DNA from: Endomychus coccineus
Taxonomy: Eukaryota > Arthropoda > Insecta > Coleoptera > Endomychidae
Direction: 5' to 3'
Assembly: GCA_958510875.1 (NCBI GenBank)
Contig: OY294067.1
Coordinates: 139,242,046-139,306,045, forward strand
DNA: 64,000 nt
Shown: positions 1-10,562 of the stretch, piece after piece
Position numbering within the stretch: the first letter of the stretch is position 1
How the letters are laid out: every line of letters begins with the position of its first letter
Made by a program: the position numbers and the translations under genes
The notes under the pieces: model-generated
Told to the model about the DNA's origin: nothing
What the model saw: the letters and a program-made list of their open reading frames with translations, nothing else
Database searches by the model: none

Positions 1-76
1 TAGCCAAAAATATTCAACACAGCAATGTACAAAGAGAAAAAGAAGAAAGAAAGAGCTGAAAAGTATGAATATTGTT

Positions 77-1327
77 TCATCGCAGTATGCGAGCAATCTG
101 TTTTAGGCTAGAATTGAAAATATCATATTTAGTACGAGTGTCATTGGTGTTATAGGCATGGCACATGCAAAATAATGAAGATAATTTGAGTATGTTAGTA
201 CGAGGAGTTTGGAGGTAGAAAGTATTTACAGACCGTGAGTTCAACCGAGGAACTAGGAAATTGATTCTTTCCAGTAGCATGAGGCAGTCAATCAGGTTGT
301 TGAGCAACTTGTAGAAACTGACCTGGAGTACATAATTATTTCTGCGAGAAAAGGAGGACATATTGAATCTATCTAACAGGAAAGAATTAGGAATACCCCT
401 GATAGGATAAAAACCGTCTATCCTGAAGGACAGGTATTTCAAAAAGCGGCGCTGAACAGATTCAAGGGCATCTATATGAACGGCATAACCAGGAAACCAA
501 ATCACAGATGCATACTCAAGCCGCGATCGCACAAATGTTATGAACAACAATTTGAGCGTGTCTATATCTGAAAAATCACGACAGCTTCGCACAATAAACC
601 CAAGTAGTCTGTTAGCAGTCTCCATCACAGACTCCAGATGAGGAATGAAGGATAGTTTGGGATCGAAAATTACGCCGAGGTCTTCATAGGTTGCTGGTCT
701 CTTAAGGATAGTACCACCCACGTTGTAATCAAATAAAGCCAAGTTGGTCTTATTTGTGTAAGACATAACGCAGCACTTGTTAACAATAACAGACAGCTTG
801 TTCGCTGAACACCATACAACCATCATATCAAGACTTCTCTGAAGTAGATAACAATCCAATGTAGATTTGATGACAAAGAACATTTCAAAATCATCGGCAT
901 ATAAAAGACTGAGTACACTTAGACCTATTGAAATATCTTTGACAAAGATGTTAAACAATAGTAGTCCCAAAATTGATCCTTGTGGGACTCCTGAAGGAGC
1001 AAGATATTCCACCGATCTCTGCCCAGTTACCACGACAAATTGCCACCTATCACTAAGATATGAGGCGATGGAAGATAGAAGTTCCACAGAGAAATCAATA
1101 TCATCAAGTTTACCTAGCAGAAGTCTGTGGTCAAGCCTGTCGAAGGCCTTGGATAGATAGGTATATATGACATCGACTTGGAAGCCGGACTCCATATTCT
1201 TAGCGATGTATTGTGTGACAGATACCAGGTTGGTGGATGTGGAACGACCCCTTACAAAACCGTGTTGTATATTAAGAAGACGTGAATGGACTTTGAAATA
1301 TACTCTATCGTAGATAAGAATCTCCAA
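77..1327 (-). pseudogene. Reverse transcriptase, palm to C-terminus (Jockey-like)
   Basis: This 416-residue open frame carries the core of a non-LTR reverse transcriptase. Visible blocks are QHGFVRGRSTSTN (residues ~21-33), the LSKAFDRLDH block with the first catalytic Asp (~58-67), SGVPQGSILG (~112-121) and the catalytic YADD box (~143-146). Then come the thumb motif DLGVIFDPKLSF and a C-terminal LLFITFVRSRLEYAS segment typical of Jockey elements. The YADD Asp pair is intact. The upstream fingers part lies in another frame at 1411-1884, so the open frame is a fragment of ORF2, not a full gene. The Met at 1327 is not the native start. Expressed function is unlikely. Confidence 0.85.
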
Positions 1328-1410
1328 AGCCTCAGCAAAATTTGAAAAGATGCTTATTAATTATGCACATTTGTTCTATCACCACTTTTGAAGATCGAAA
1401 AAACTTTCGT

Positions 1411-2124
1411 CTACTTCCATACTAGTGGAAAAGTACGGAACGTAAGACACCTATTGAATAGGTGTGAGGGGTGCTGAAAAAATGGGTGCGCGTCTCTGAG
1501 TAGAAACGCCGAAATTATATCGGGACCTGAAGTAGATTTATTTTTGATCTTTTTGAGGGCGAATTCAACTTCCTCTTGAGAGAAACAAAGAATGGATATA
1601 TCACGTTCATTACTCAGAGACTCCGAATCTAAATTCGTTAAGGTGGGTTGAGCTATATAACTTTGACTGAAGAGATGAGCAAATGTGTTGGAAATTTCCG
1701 AAATTTGCGGGGTTGTCAACTTCACATCGCCATAGTCCATTTCAGCGGGAAAACCGCCTACGCCTTTCTTTGAATTATTGAAAGTCCGAAGCTTCGTAGG
1801 ATCCTGCTTCAAATTGTTTTCAATCGAGACAATGTACTCATTATAGGCAGAATTCATTGCCCTTTTGAGTTCACGCCTAAGCATGGAAAACTGATTCTGA
1901 GATCACAAATCTTTGAATCTCCTATATCTCTTCCAGGCCGAGGTTTTATTTTTAATCAACCGTATTATGTGGTTGTTATACCACGGATGGTAAGTATGTT
2001 TCTTGACGCAGCTAAATCTAGAAATGAATTTATCGAGGGATGAATATAATAAATCATAAAAGAGAGAGCAAGCATCTTCGGGATCATCGCATCCAACCAC
2101 CAGCGTCCAGTCAACCTCCCTCAA
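1411..2124 (-). pseudogene. ORF2 linker and N-terminal reverse transcriptase, frameshifted
   Basis: Two open frames (1903-2124 and 1411-1884) make the stretch between the endonuclease and the reverse transcriptase core. The first contains HPWYNNHIIRLIKNKTSAWK, the usual post-endonuclease linker of Jockey and CR1 elements. The second ends in SGPDIISAFLLRD and LTFRTFPLVWK, the RT fingers motif. The following 80 bases should hold the conserved YRPISIL region, but only scattered codons are left, suggesting a small deletion plus a frame change before the palm domain at 1327. It sits exactly between endonuclease and RT, which supports a single decayed ORF2. Confidence 0.75.
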
Positions 2125-2151
2125 ACTTTCGTATAATAATGAAAAATTGGC

Positions 2152-2943
2152 TTAGCGGAAATTGTACGCATTTACAGATTTGAACGGCCACTCACTACCT
2201 CTCCTACTACCTACACCAGATGGAAAATCGACCAAAACAGATAGCGCCGGATGATGATCATCCTCCGGAACAAGGGGCTCCAAGGATCGCTCCACACTGC
2301 ACCTCCCGCCGGTAACAACAAGGTCCAAGATTCTACCACTAGAATTACGAATGAAGTTATACTGATGGTAATCCACAAAATTGATAAAATTTACAAAATT
2401 GGACACACAATCATCGACATATGATGCATATTTCGCAATGTTGAAATCACCAATAATGATGGAAAAACTATCTAAGACGTACTGAAGTGAAGCGAGCGCA
2501 TCGTAGACAATCCGATATTCCACAATCGAAGTTGCAAGCGGAATACACAAGGCAATGACGTAATGATGCGAGATCTCTCCTGATATCTTAACAATGATTA
2601 TGTCAGTACGTGGGGACAGATTGAAATTCAGAGCCGATAAACTCACGGGAGATGACCTGTACTTTTTGTCAACTGCAACCAGTACGCCACCACCTCGAGA
2701 GGCTCCCGTGAATGCAGGATCGCGATCACAGCGAAACACGGAATAACTACAATAGAGTACCTCGCTGTCAGAGATGCATTCGCACAACCACGTCTCAGAC
2801 AGAATTATAATATCACTCTCACAGCGTATGTCAATAGTTTTTGAGCGCAAGCCACGGGTATTTTGATAATAAATTACCAAATCAACACCGGAACCTTGGT
2901 GGTTCACTTGTGAAGAGCTCACAGTCGTAGAGGGGAGAGACAC
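2152..2943 (-). pseudogene. Apurinic/apyrimidinic-type endonuclease domain of ORF2
   Basis: This 263-residue frame is an EEP (endonuclease/exonuclease/phosphatase) domain that would nick target DNA to prime reverse transcription. Motifs seen: YYQNTRGLRSK near residues 25-36, ILSETWL (~47-53; the catalytic Glu), the SRGGGVLVAV strand, IIGDFNIAKY (~163-172), the C-terminal RNSSGRILDLVVT segment, and VPEDDHHPALS, where the SDH motif normally sits. The first Met (MSLPSTT) is plausible because YQN follows within 30 residues. The frame is intact through the whole domain but is cut off from the RT by frameshifts downstream. Confidence 0.8.
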
Positions 2944-3049
2944 ATTAGAAGAGACTGACCTGGTCGGAGCTAACCGCTACCTGCAGGGTAATCCCAAAAT
3001 GTCATTGCGGAGCTTGTCTTGTACACCTAGATAAGCCGCACATTTGTTG

Positions 3050-3785
3050 TAATCCTAAGTAGCATGATCTGAAGGAATGGTTTTATCATTCAAAACCCTG
3101 CAGTTAGAACAAGTAAGTAAGGTGGAAATACACTGCTTAACCGCATGTTCACCACCACAGCGAGGACATGAGACAACCCTTCTGCAGTTTTTGGAAGTAT
3201 GATTAAAGTCATTACAATTTAAACAGCGAACAATTTCAATTGCATCATAAACACGACAGCTGTCATAGCCAACAAACAGATTGCAGGCGCCTGATACGTG
3301 CTCGTAAGTATCTCTATCTAACTGAAGTATGAACTGATATACCTTTTTGTCTGCTCTCGTTGGTTTAAACTCGATAACTTTACATTCAGATGAATTCCTA
3401 AACAGAGATGTATTGTTTTTAGAAATAATGTCAAGAAGGTCTTACTGAAGAATATTCTGAAGATATATTCTTCAGTAAGACCAGTAACCCGCACCTGTGG
3501 TTGAATTCCGCTAAATTCCCTAACCTTGTAGGAATCAGATAGCTCCTTGCGTGCAAGAGATGAAAGCCTGCTATTCTCCTCCTTTGTTTCACAACTGATC
3601 AGAATACCTCCATCGCGAACGTGTTTAACTTTGGTTAGTTGGAGATCAGAAACTACAGGGTCGACCTTTCTCTTCGTATCCATCTTGGTCTGGGTAACGT
3701 GTCGTTGTATCACACAAAAATTCGAGAAAAATTGATACTGTTTAACATGATTAAATTGAAAATTAGCGAGAGCAATACAACACAC
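3050..3785 (-). pseudogene. ORF1 gag-like protein with CCHC zinc knuckles, truncated and rearranged
   Basis: ORF1 of Jockey elements encodes an RNA-binding gag-like protein. The frame at 3318-3785 has TKVKHVRDGGILISC and VREFSGIQPQVRVTG, typical of the domain before the zinc knuckles. Downstream in another frame (about 3070-3330) I read FVGYDSCRVYD followed by two knuckles: CFNCNDFNHTSKNC (C-x2-C-x4-H-x4-C) and CPRCGGEHAVKQC (C-x2-C-x3-H-x4-C), then a further CSNC. The break between frames coincides with an 18-bp inverted duplication at 3438-3482. The N-terminal half of ORF1 is missing. A Met at MDTKRK (about 3690) is as likely a start as the one at 3785. Confidence 0.75.
3438..3482. repeat. 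Perfect 18-bp inverted repeat (hairpin) inside ORF1
   Basis: 3438-3455 is the exact reverse complement of 3465-3482, with a 9-base spacer. It lies inside the Jockey-like ORF1, exactly where the reading frame is lost, so it looks like a local inverted duplication (template switch) rather than an original part of the element. Confidence 0.9.
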
Positions 3786-3889
3786 GACTTCTTGCTAACT
3801 TCAATATCAATCCAAAATTATGAAGACGCATGTAGGAATTTCGAGAGTTTTAATTAATAAAGTTAGTATGAATGTGACTTAATGTTATT

Positions 3890-4531
3890 CAAACATTGTT
3901 TGAATATCAGTCCTATGATTTACAGATTCGGAGTCACGTTTCATGTGAATCATCTCCAGAATAGATCTTTCATAATAATTGGTTTCCTTAGTTAAAATAT
4001 TAATATTTTTGTAATCAAATTGATGGTTATAGTCGAAGCAGTGTTTAGAAAGGGTGGTGGAATTCTCTATGTTTTTATTTCTTAGCTATACTTATGGCCA
4101 TACATTCTTTTTTGTAAATATTGTTTAGAGATTCCAGTATAAGTCCCATCCCAATCTAAACAATTTAATTCGTATACTGTTTGGGTTTGTTTATCTTTAG
4201 GTATTAAAGGTTTTAGATTTGAGAAAAATCTTCCAACACAATTAGTAGGTTTATGCGCGACATTTATATCATACTTAATTAAATATTTTTCAATTTTCTC
4301 TGAGGTTTCCGGCATGTATGGTAACGTTATACAATTATCTGTATTACCTTTTATGCTACTTATGTATGACGTTCCATTATGGATTTTGTTTATTCTTCCT
4401 TTAATGACGGAATTGAAAAACGTTTTTGGGTAGCCATTCGTTTCCAATGTAAAACGAACAATTTTAAAATTTTTGGGACGATCCTCTAGGTGGGACAATT
4501 CAACCGGGCGATCTGTCAGGCTGTTTATCAC
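3890..4531 (-). pseudogene. Penelope-like element, C-terminal part with GIY-YIG endonuclease
   Basis: The minus-strand frame at 4082-4531 ends in a GIY-YIG type domain: TVYELNCLDWDGTYTGISKQ, followed by YLQKRMYGHK. After a stop the reading continues in another frame (to about 3890) with TLSKHCFDYNHQFDYKN and NYYERSILEMIHMKRD, the rest of the Penelope-type endonuclease. Upstream are the RT-to-endonuclease linker residues PYMPETSEKIEKYLIKYDIN. In Penelope-like elements the GIY-YIG nuclease follows a telomerase-related reverse transcriptase; no RT core is left here. Single frameshift near 4082. Functional copy excluded. Confidence 0.8.
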
Positions 4532-4675
4532 ACTTTTTTTATAAGCTGTTGGTGCAACGGAATTGAAATGAAGATAACCTTGAGACCAAACTTCTTAAGT
4601 AAACCACGAAGTTTTTATTTTTCCATCTGCATCATGAGCATTCTTCCTAAAATATACTTTTAACATTATAAATAC

Positions 4676-4724
4676 ACATGTAGAAATTTGCAAGAGTTTC
4701 AAATAATTAAGTTAGTATAAATGT
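4676..4724 (+). repeat. Direct repeat flanking the Penelope-like remnant (partner at 3828-3875)
   Basis: About 49 bases here resemble 3828-3875 in the same orientation (shared cores catgtag.aattt, gagttt and aagttagtat.aatgt). The two copies bracket the Penelope-like coding remnant, as expected of pseudo-LTRs, but they are short and diverged, so the assignment is tentative. Confidence 0.5.
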
Positions 4725-5017
4725 ATTCTTCCAATATTGGTCTGCAACCTTTTTCAAGTACCTCATAAATCGTTACATCTGATTCGAGAGTAAACACACA
4801 ACGTAATAGATAGTTTTGATCTTCAGTCGTTGAGACACTATATCAACATGCGCTTGTATATTATAAGAATATTATTGAATAGTGGATTCTTGTTATATTT
4901 TGAACTTGAACAATTAATCTGGTACAATTTCGATTATTCGTTGTTCTGTTCGTTTCGGCGACTCTGTGCTAATATAATTAGTTTTTAAGAAATCCCGTTT
5001 TGGACATGATAAGTCTT

Positions 5018-5041
5018 CTGATGATGGTCGTGAGACCTAAA
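5018..5041 (+). ncRNA. Degenerate hammerhead-like core (Penelope-type terminus)
   Basis: CTGATGA is followed by a short stem (GGTC, loop GTGA, GACC) and then TAAAC in place of the usual GAAAC. Flanking TCTT and AAAGA could extend pairing. Penelope-like elements are known to carry hammerhead ribozymes in their terminal repeats. Here the conserved G after stem II is replaced, so it is probably inactive. Its strand is opposite to the nearby Penelope-like frame, so it may belong to another copy. Confidence 0.35.
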
Positions 5042-5445
5042 CGTACGTAAAGACGAAAATATCAAACAAAGTGTTAAAATGACCTATTGCCCGAGAATTT
5101 TATATATAATTCATACTGGGTCAAGATTCTTTATTTTTTATTTTTTAAATAAACCTTGAAGATTTTACAGTGTGATGTATTGATTCAGTCGTTTTATTTA
5201 CTTATAGCAAAACGTAATTTCAAAAGTAGTTCAAAATTTCTTTTTCTTCGAACGAAAGTAATCTTATTACATTTGTTTGAGAAGGAATGGTTCCTTTTGC
5301 AATTTCCTTACATTATGCTCGAATTCAATGTATAATATAATGATTACTTCGAGAAGTAATTTGCCTCTGCACTGTGCTAGGGAGGAGCGTGAAGTTGGCA
5401 GCCAATATTTAGCAGCCAAATTACCGAAGATTACCGAATATCTAT

Positions 5446-5818
5446 AGACGTCCCATGTTTATTTCTGCAGGTCTGAAAAGGAATTATATTAAATTGAATG
5501 TTACGGAACCATCTTCGATCTTAAATTCTTAGGAATTGGAAACACTTTCAGTTTGGTAGCAAGTTGTTTGTGATGATAGCGTTATCGAAATTATTATGAA
5601 TGAATGGAAATAATTTCAACTCAAAGGAGAAAACTTATTATCACTCTTATATTGAATAAAAATATCAAATACAGGGCAGATATTTGTTCCTGACACAAGG
5701 GGCCGTCAAAAAGATCAACATAATTTAAAGCAATGAGAACAATTTGATTCAAAAGAACACCAACTACTTTCTGATATGACCTTAAGAATCCAAATTTTAT
5801 AGAATACACAATAGAAAT
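5446..5818 (+). repeat. Left outer arm of Foldback terminal inverted repeat
   Basis: Unique (non-satellite) part of the left inverted terminus; reverse-complement partner is 10563-10931. Matching landmarks include the start agacgtcccatgtttattt, aaaacttattatcactctta and caactactttctgat. The arms differ by scattered substitutions and small indels, so they are related but no longer identical. Confidence 0.85.
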
Positions 5819-8150
5819 ATCACAACGAATTCAAGAAAAAATCGAAAATCTAAGAAGGACACGACCTGTCACTTTTATTTTTATACATAAAATGAAGTTA
5901 TCATTGGGTAGCATACAACAAGAAAGATAGGTCAGTGAGGTTGAAATAACTGAATCAATTCCAGAAAAAATCGAGAATCTAAGAAGGACACGACCTGTCA
6001 CTTTTATTTTAATACATAAAAATCAAGTTGTCATTGAGTAGCATACAAAAATAAAGATGGGTCAGGGACGGGCCGTCAGAGAAGTTGAAATAACTGAATG
6101 AAAAAAAAAATCGAAAATCGAGGAAGGACACGACCTGTCACCTTCATATTGAGACAGGAAAATCGAGTCGTCATTGAGTAGCATAAAAGAAAAATATGGG
6201 TCAGTGACGGGCCGTCAGAGGGGTTGAAATAACTGAATGAATTCAAGAAAAAATCGAAAATTGAAGGACACGACCTGTCACCTCAACTTTCATACATAGA
6301 AATCAAGTCATCATTGAGTAGCATACGAGAAAAAGATGGGTCAGAGATGTGCCGTCAGAAGGGGCAAAATATTTGAATGAATTCAAGGAAAAATCGAAAA
6401 TCAGAGAAATACACGACCTGTCCCTTCAATTTTTATACACAAAAATCGAGTCGTCGTTGAGTACTAGCATACTAAAAAAAGATGAGTCAGAGGGGTTGAA
6501 ATAGCTGAATGAATGTATTAAAAATCGAAGAAGGACCCGACCTGTCACTTTTATTTTTAGACAGAAAAATGGAGTCATCATTGAATAGTATACGAAAGAA
6601 AGATGTGTCAGTTACAGGCCTTCAGAGGGGCTAACATAACTGAATGAATTCAAAAAAATCGAGAGTTAAAGAAAGACACGACCTGTCACTTTGATTTTTG
6701 TACCAACAGATCAAGTCGTCATTGGGCAGCATACGAAAAAAAGATGGGTCAGTGACGGGCTGTAAAAGGGGTTGGAATAACTGAATGAATTCAAGAAAAA
6801 ATCAAGAGTTAAAGAAAGACACGACCTGTCAATTTAATTTTTGTACCAACAGATCAAGTCGTCATTGAGCAGCATACGAAAAAAAGATGGGTCGGTGACG
6901 GGCCGTATGAGGGATTGAAATAACTGGATGAATTCAAGATGAATTCGAAAATTGAAGAAGGACTCGACCTGTCACCTCAATTTTCATACATAGAAATCAA
7001 GTCGTCATTGAGTAGCATACGAAAAAAAGATCGGTCAGAGACGTGCCGCCAGAAGGGGCAAAATATCTGAACGAATTCAAGGAAAAATCGAAAATCAAAA
7101 AAAAGATGGGTCAGTGACGGGCCGTTTAAGTTAAAATACCTGAATGAATTAAAAAAAAAATCGATAATCGAGGAAGAACACGACATGTCACTTTTGTATT
7201 AAGGAAGAAAAATTAAGTCATCATTGAGTAGCATACGAAAAAAAGAGGAGTCGGTGACGGGCCGTCAGAGGGGTCGAAATAACTCAATGAATTCAAGAGA
7301 AAATCGAAAATCGAAGAAAGACACGACCTGTCAATTTTATTTTTGAACAGAAAAATCAAGTCGTCATTGAGTAGTATACGAAGAAGAGATGGGTCAATGA
7401 CGAGCCGTCGGAGAGGTTGAAATAACTGAATGAATTCAATCGAAAATCGAAAATTTAAGGACACGACCTGTCACTTCCATTTTTGTACAGGAAAATCAAG
7501 TCGTCAGCGAGCAGCATATGAAAAAAAGATGAGTTAGTGACGGGCCGTCAGAGGGGTCGAAATATTTCGGTGAATTAAAGAACAAATCGAAAATTGAAGA
7601 AAGACACGACCTCTCACCTTAATTTTTATACATAAAAAATATGGGTCAGTGACAACAAGTCAGAGGGGTTAAAATAACTGAATGAATTCAAGGGAAAAAT
7701 CGAAAATTGAAGTAGGACACGACCTGTCAATTTCATTTTTGAACAGAAAAATCAAGTCGTCATTGAGTAGCAGACGAAAAAAAGATGGGTCAGTGACGGG
7801 CCGTCGGAGGGGTTGAAATAACTGAATGAATTCAAGCGAAAATCGAAAATTTAAGAAGGACACAACCTGTCACTTCCATTTTTGTACAGGAAAATCAAGT
7901 CGTCATTGAGTAGCATAAGAGAGAAAGATGAGTCAGTGACGGGCCGTCAGAGGGGTCGAACTATCTCGAATTAAAAAAAAATCGAAAATCGAAAGATGGG
8001 TCAGTGACGTGCCGTCAGAGAGGTCGTAATAACTGAATGAATTTCAAAAAAAATCGAAAATCAAAGAAAGACACGAGCTGTCACTTTAAGTTTCATACAT
8101 AATAATCGAATCGTCATTGAGTAGCATACAAGAAAGATATAGGTCAAGTT
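5819..8150 (+). repeat. Left subterminal satellite array, ~16 units of 120-150 bp
   Basis: The unit reads gaattcaagaaaaaatcg, then a near-constant acgacctgtca box, then tcaagtcgtcattgagtagc, then gggtcagtgacgggccgtca, then ggggttgaaataactgaat. The acgacctgtca box or a one-base variant recurs near 5861, 5980, 6130, 6270, 6413, 6538, 6679, 6829, 6966, 7182, 7323, 7462, 7607, 7720, 7862 and 8072. Spacing is mostly 120-150 bp with some partial units. Open frames on the minus strand here are by-products of the repeat, not genes. Confidence 0.9.
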
Positions 8151-9945
8151 AGCACCAGATAATTCTCTCAATCCTCTCTGAGCACATTCAACTTTCTCAT
8201 TGTGATGTTTGTTCGTTAGAAGTGTACAAACATCAAGGACAAAGCTATCGAACGTATCAATGTTTTTAATTAAAATGCCATTATATCTTCGAGAATGTTT
8301 TTTTGGTTAACATTGAGGGCCAGTTTGTCCACATCTGTAGACACCATCTTCATGAAGTGAGCGCAGCATAAGTGAACTCCAACAATATTATTGTTTGCCT
8401 TTATGTTGCCATCATTCTGTACCAAATCGTAACATATTTGTAAGTATTCTTTCAACGTACAACTATTACAAGTTTTACATATCGCGTGGAGATTTGCGAA
8501 AGAAGTCACTTACGACGCCAGAAAAAACTGGCCAATACCTAGTTGTTTTCTTCGCAGAAATAGCAAAAGTCACTGAACAACTTGAAAATAGTGTTAGCGT
8601 CGTGTGTGGAGGAAACCATGGAGAATATTGGGTATATCCGTTTGGATATTTCTATCTTTATTACAGTCGTATAGAGATATATTCTTTTACAATGACGTGA
8701 AGGTTTCCTGATGATTCCTCCTGTTGCATCGAAGTGAATGAATGGTAGCCTTTTCGAATTTTTTTGCGATTTCAAAACGTCCAATTGTTCAAGACTATAG
8801 ACTTTCACGCTGAACGGCAGACATATCTCTTTGATATACTCTGGATGATCTACTTGCATTAGTATTAAGTCAGTTAGATCATCCTTATCACGATCCAAAT
8901 CCCCTGATGCTTCCGATCTGATTTTTCTCAAAGTTGAATCTGACTTGATTTTTTGCAAATTTCTCCCTTTTTTCAAAATTTTCGAGCTAGCTTTCATCAG
9001 TGTCTCTTTTTTATAATTGAAAGATTTTTCGCGCAACAGTCTCTTCTTCAATAAGCATCTCTCAATACCCCTAACGTGGCTTGTCAGATGAGACGGATGA
9101 TTGTAATCGAGTGAAGTACTAAATATGTGAACCGTTTTATGATTAATGCGAATTTTGAAATTTTTACACTGTCCGTTATTGTGTTTGCACAAATCATAAA
9201 TGTTGAACACGTCATCCTTCCTAAGGTATTTCACATATTTGAATACTATCACGCATTACACATTATTGACGTATTTTGATATACCTCTTTTGAGAATGCC
9301 AGGATAATATTTCACATTTAGTTCACCATTCATGCAAATCGTTTCCCAAATTTTATCTTCAATTTCGAAAATACCTTCTAGATAATTACAACTTTGATAT
9401 GAGAGCTTTACGGGTCTATCAGTAGTGATATTTTTGGAATTGAAGGGTAAATTTTCAGATGTGTTTTCGGAACTCGGAAGATTGAAAAATGTTTTAGGGA
9501 TCTGTGCATTTTCTGGAGACATTTTCGGAACATCGTTGGATGGCGAAAATTCAAACCCACAAGAAGATGCTTCAACAATAAAAAAAAATTCTCTCACCAT
9601 AAGTGGTGTTTCGAACATTTGAGACGATAAATTTGCCTAGCTCTCATATGTCATACATGTTACTGGAAAATCGTTATTTTTTTCACCCAAACAAATAATA
9701 CTTTCCTTCAAACACCCTAGATCTTTTGTTCAAATGACAAGTTGTTTACTTTCGTTTAAGTTCCCTGATATATTATATTGCCCATTTTTCTTTGGTGTTG
9801 AACAATATTCAATGGAATTGTCGTTGAAAGAATGTTCTTCCATTATCGGTAATGTTTTATTTATTTTCGAAATCATTGAATTTTTCAGTAATCTCCAAGA
9901 GTAATTGATCCGTTTTATTCTTTATTGAATTTTTCATGCTGAATT
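8150..9945 (-). pseudogene. NOF/MULE-like transposase of the Foldback element, broken
   Basis: The coding core between the two satellite arrays reads on the minus strand in pieces: about 9620-9945 (starts MKNSIKNKTDQ or MEEHSFNDN), 9256-9618, 8539-9252 and 8150-8509. The third piece has a Cys/His-rich region (CKHNNGQC ... HPSHLTSHVRGIERC), which may be a zinc-binding DNA-recognition domain. It is followed by LPFIHFDATGGIIRKPS with a probable first catalytic Asp, and YPIFSMVSSTHDANTIFKLF. The last piece has LKEYLQICYDL and GVHLCCAHFMK, a C..H motif as in MULE transposases. Sequence with the second catalytic Asp seems lost at 8509-8539. The match to NOF proteins is from memory of the family, so moderately sure. 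Confidence 0.65.
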
Positions 9946-9989
9946 CTCTACAAAGTCTAGCATAAACAGAAACATCGCTTCGGTAAGAT

Positions 9990-10562
9990 TTTATGTACAA
10001 AAATAAAAGTGACAGGTCGTACCATTCTTCGATATTCGATTTTTTCTTGAATTCATTCAGTTATTTCGACCCCTCTGACGGCCCGTTACTGAACCATCTT
10101 TTTCTTGTATGCTACTCAATGAAGACTTGATTTTTATGTCTAAAATTGACAGGTCGTGTCCTCCTTCTATTTTCAATTTTTTCTTGAATTCATAGAGATA
10201 TTTCGACCCCTCTGACGACCCGTCACTGACCCATTGTTTTTTCGTATGCTACTCTATGACGACTTAATTTTTCTGTATGAAAATAAGAGTGACAGGTCGT
10301 GTCCTTCTTCAATTTTCGATTTTTTCTTGAATTAATTCAGTTATTTTGACCCTTCTGACGGCCCGTCACTGAGCCATCCTCCTCTGGTATGCTACTCAAT
10401 GACGTTCCGATTTTCTGCCTTAAAATAACATTGACAGGTCGTGTCCTTCTTCGATTTTCGATTTTTTCTTGAATTCATCGAGATATTTCGACCCCTCTGA
10501 CGGCCCGTCACTGACAGGTCGTGTCCTTCTTCGATTTTCGATTTTTTCTTGAATTCATTGAG
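9990..10562 (-). repeat. Right subterminal satellite array, ~5 units, inverted
   Basis: Same unit as the left array but in reverse complement: tgacaggtcgt boxes near 10009, 10148, 10290, 10432 and 10513, with the ttcttgaattcat and cctctgacggcccgtcactg blocks between them. The last unit is shortened. It is about a quarter the length of the left array. Confidence 0.9.

Larger units (their letters stand above)
1..3790 (-). mobile_element. Jockey-like non-LTR retrotransposon, 5'-truncated
   Basis: Read on the minus strand, this stretch holds in order the end of an ORF1 with zinc knuckles, an apurinic-type endonuclease, a linker and a reverse transcriptase. That is the layout of Jockey-superfamily non-LTR elements, which copy themselves by target-primed reverse transcription. 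The 5' side stops near 3790 within the first half of ORF1; the 3' UTR runs off the window start, so the tail cannot be seen. Several frameshifts separate the parts (near 1330-1411, 1884-1903, 2124-2152 and 2943-3318), so the copy is dead. Bases 1-76 are 3' UTR with no other visible feature. Confidence 0.85.
4560..5445. other. Non-coding stretch between Penelope-like remnant and Foldback element
   Basis: No open frame of note. Contents: the 4676-4724 repeat, a hammerhead-like motif at 5018-5041 and A+T-rich DNA. Part of it (to about 5130) is probably Penelope-like terminal sequence; nothing is recognised in 5130-5445. Confidence 0.5.

Noticed and set aside
6977..7863. Three similar minus-strand frames with shared FRF..EFIQLFQPLRR text
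   Set aside because: They are the satellite unit translated; similarity follows from the DNA repeat and the frames are not maintained between units.
5819..8150. Regular repeats that could suggest a CRISPR array
   Set aside because: Units are 120-150 bp, diverged, without short direct repeats and unique spacers, and the context is an eukaryotic transposon.
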